NCBI GenBank assembly: GCA_013698215.1
Contig: JACCVJ010000099.1
Coordinates: 1 to 6,285 of the forward strand
Direction of reading: 5' to 3'
DNA length: 6,285 nt
Source: Tatlockia sp.
Lineage (GTDB): Bacteria; Cyanobacteriota; Cyanobacteriia; Cyanobacteriales; Chroococcidiopsidaceae
The notes beneath the pieces were generated by a model. That model was not told where the DNA came from. It saw only the letters and a list, made by a program, of their open reading frames with translations, and ran no database searches. How positions within the stretch are numbered: position 1 is the first letter of the stretch; the number at the start of each line of letters is the position of its first letter. Positions 5,569 to 6,285 of this stretch are shown here, piece after piece. Position numbers and translations under genes: made by a program.

Positions 5569-5577
5569 AACTAATCT

Positions 5578-6285
5578 ATGACTAATACGCCATCATCCAA
5601 GCAGATTGTAATTGCTCCATCTATCCTATCTGCTGATTTTAGCCGTTTGGGAGACGAAATTAGGGCTATTGATGCCGCCGGAGCCGATTGGATTCACGTT
5701 GATGTCATGGATGGTCGATTTGTCCCCAATATTACCATTGGGCCATTAATCGTTGAGGCTATTCGTCCGGTGACTACAAAGCCTTTAGATGTCCACTTAA
5801 TGATTGTGGAACCAGAGAAGTATGTAGAAGATTTTGCCAAAGCTGGAGCCGATCATATCTACGTTCACGCCGAACATAATGCGTCTCCGCACTTACACCG
5901 GACTTTGGGACAAATCAAAGAACTTGGTAAAAAAGCAGGGGTTGTACTCAATCCCGGTTCACCCCTAGAGTTGATTGATTACGTATTGGAATTGTGCGAT
6001 TTAGTGCTAATTATGAGCGTCAACCCTGGTTTTGGCGGTCAAAGCTTTATTCCTGGCGTACTTCCCAAAATTCGCAAACTCCGCGCTATGTGTGACGAGC
6101 GTGGCTTAGATCCTTGGATCGAAGTAGATGGCGGTTTAAAGATTAATAATACTTGGCAAGTTATCGAAGCGGGTGCAAATGCGATCGTTGCAGGTTCGGC
6201 GGTATTTAATGCGCCCGATTATGCTGAAGCTATTAAGGGTATTCGCAATAGCAAACGTCCTTCCCCAGAACTTGCAGCAGTTTAA
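5578..6285 (+). CDS. rpe: Ribulose-phosphate 3-epimerase
   Basis: The enzyme interconverts D-ribulose 5-phosphate and D-xylulose 5-phosphate in the cytoplasm, serving the Calvin cycle and the pentose phosphate pathway. The 235-residue product is a complete TIM barrel of usual length. Motifs in order: APSILSADFSRLGDE (13-27, with Ser15); IHVDVMDGRFVPNITIGP (39-56), with metal ligand His40 and Asp42 as metal ligand and acid-base residue; LDVHLMIVEP (70-79), with metal ligand His73; VVLNPGSPL (122-130); MSVNPGFGGQSF (146-157), the flexible active-site and phosphate loop; IEVDGG (181-186), with the second catalytic Asp, Asp184; and AGSAVF (205-210) for phosphate binding. The short C-terminal extension around RNSKRPSPELAAV resembles cyanobacterial versions. 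The start is set by AGGAG nine bases upstream. The TAA stop is the last codon of the window, so downstream partners are not visible. Confidence 0.98.
   Translation: MTNTPSSKQIVIAPSILSADFSRLGDEIRAIDAAGADWIHVDVMDGRFVPNITIGPLIVEAIRPVTTKPLDVHLMIVEPEKYVEDFAKAGADHIYVHAEHNASPHLHRTLGQIKELGKKAGVVLNPGSPLELIDYVLELCDLVLIMSVNPGFGGQSFIPGVLPKIRKLRAMCDERGLDPWIEVDGGLKINNTWQVIEAGANAIVAGSAVFNAPDYAEAIKGIRNSKRPSPELAAV

Larger units (their letters stand above)
5460..5577. promoter_or_regulatory. Divergent promoter region between the S8 gene and rpe
   Basis: This 118-bp region must serve both genes. For rpe, TAAAAT (5539-5544) is a reasonable -10 box, but nothing close to TTGACA lies 17 bases upstream. For the S8 gene, minus-strand TAAAAT (5500-5495) is preceded by TTGCTA (5525-5520) at a long spacing of 19. 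A weak GC hairpin, GCCT/AGGC followed by six T on the minus strand (5472-5490), lies just upstream of the S8 start; its stem is too short to call a terminator. Confidence 0.4.

Overview
The window looks like a chromosomal segment of a cyanobacterium. The octamer GCGATCGC (HIP1, the over-represented cyanobacterial palindrome) occurs eight times in about 6.3 kb, where chance would give roughly 0.1. The ribulose-phosphate 3-epimerase at the right end is of typical cyanobacterial type, and the remaining genes (LCP-family cell-envelope protein, AI-2E/PerM-family membrane protein, exported subtilase, small membrane proteins) are ordinary chromosomal cyanobacterial content. I see no rRNA or tRNA gene, transposase, CRISPR array or phage gene. 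The genus cannot be decided from this window.

Layout, left to right. The 3' end of an alpha/beta-hydrolase gene (+, 1-297) faces the end of a LytR-CpsA-Psr (LCP) gene (-, 307-1722). Next is a 188-bp spacer with nested inverted repeats and a plausible promoter, then a small three-helix membrane protein of unknown function (-, 1911-2318). It diverges from an AI-2E-family transporter-like protein (+, 2348 or more likely 2426 to 3568). That gene ends one base from the end of a 66-residue single-helix protein on the other strand (-, 3570-3770). After a 114-bp spacer comes an exported subtilisin-like (S8) protein (-, 3885-5459) whose usual catalytic Asp position holds Glu. A 118-bp divergent region then precedes rpe (+, 5578-6285), complete and ending on the last base of the window.

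The genes do not form one pathway or operon; orientation changes at almost every junction. The only possible co-transcribed pair is the 135-residue membrane protein followed by the LCP gene. Several products act at the envelope (LCP protein, two small membrane proteins, AI-2E-family protein, exported S8 protein), while Rpe is a soluble Calvin-cycle and pentose-phosphate enzyme. I found no convincing new multi-gene system. The items most worth a second look are the Asp-to-Glu change in the S8 protein, the nested inverted repeats upstream of the LCP gene, and a short perfect dyad over the likely rpe promoter.
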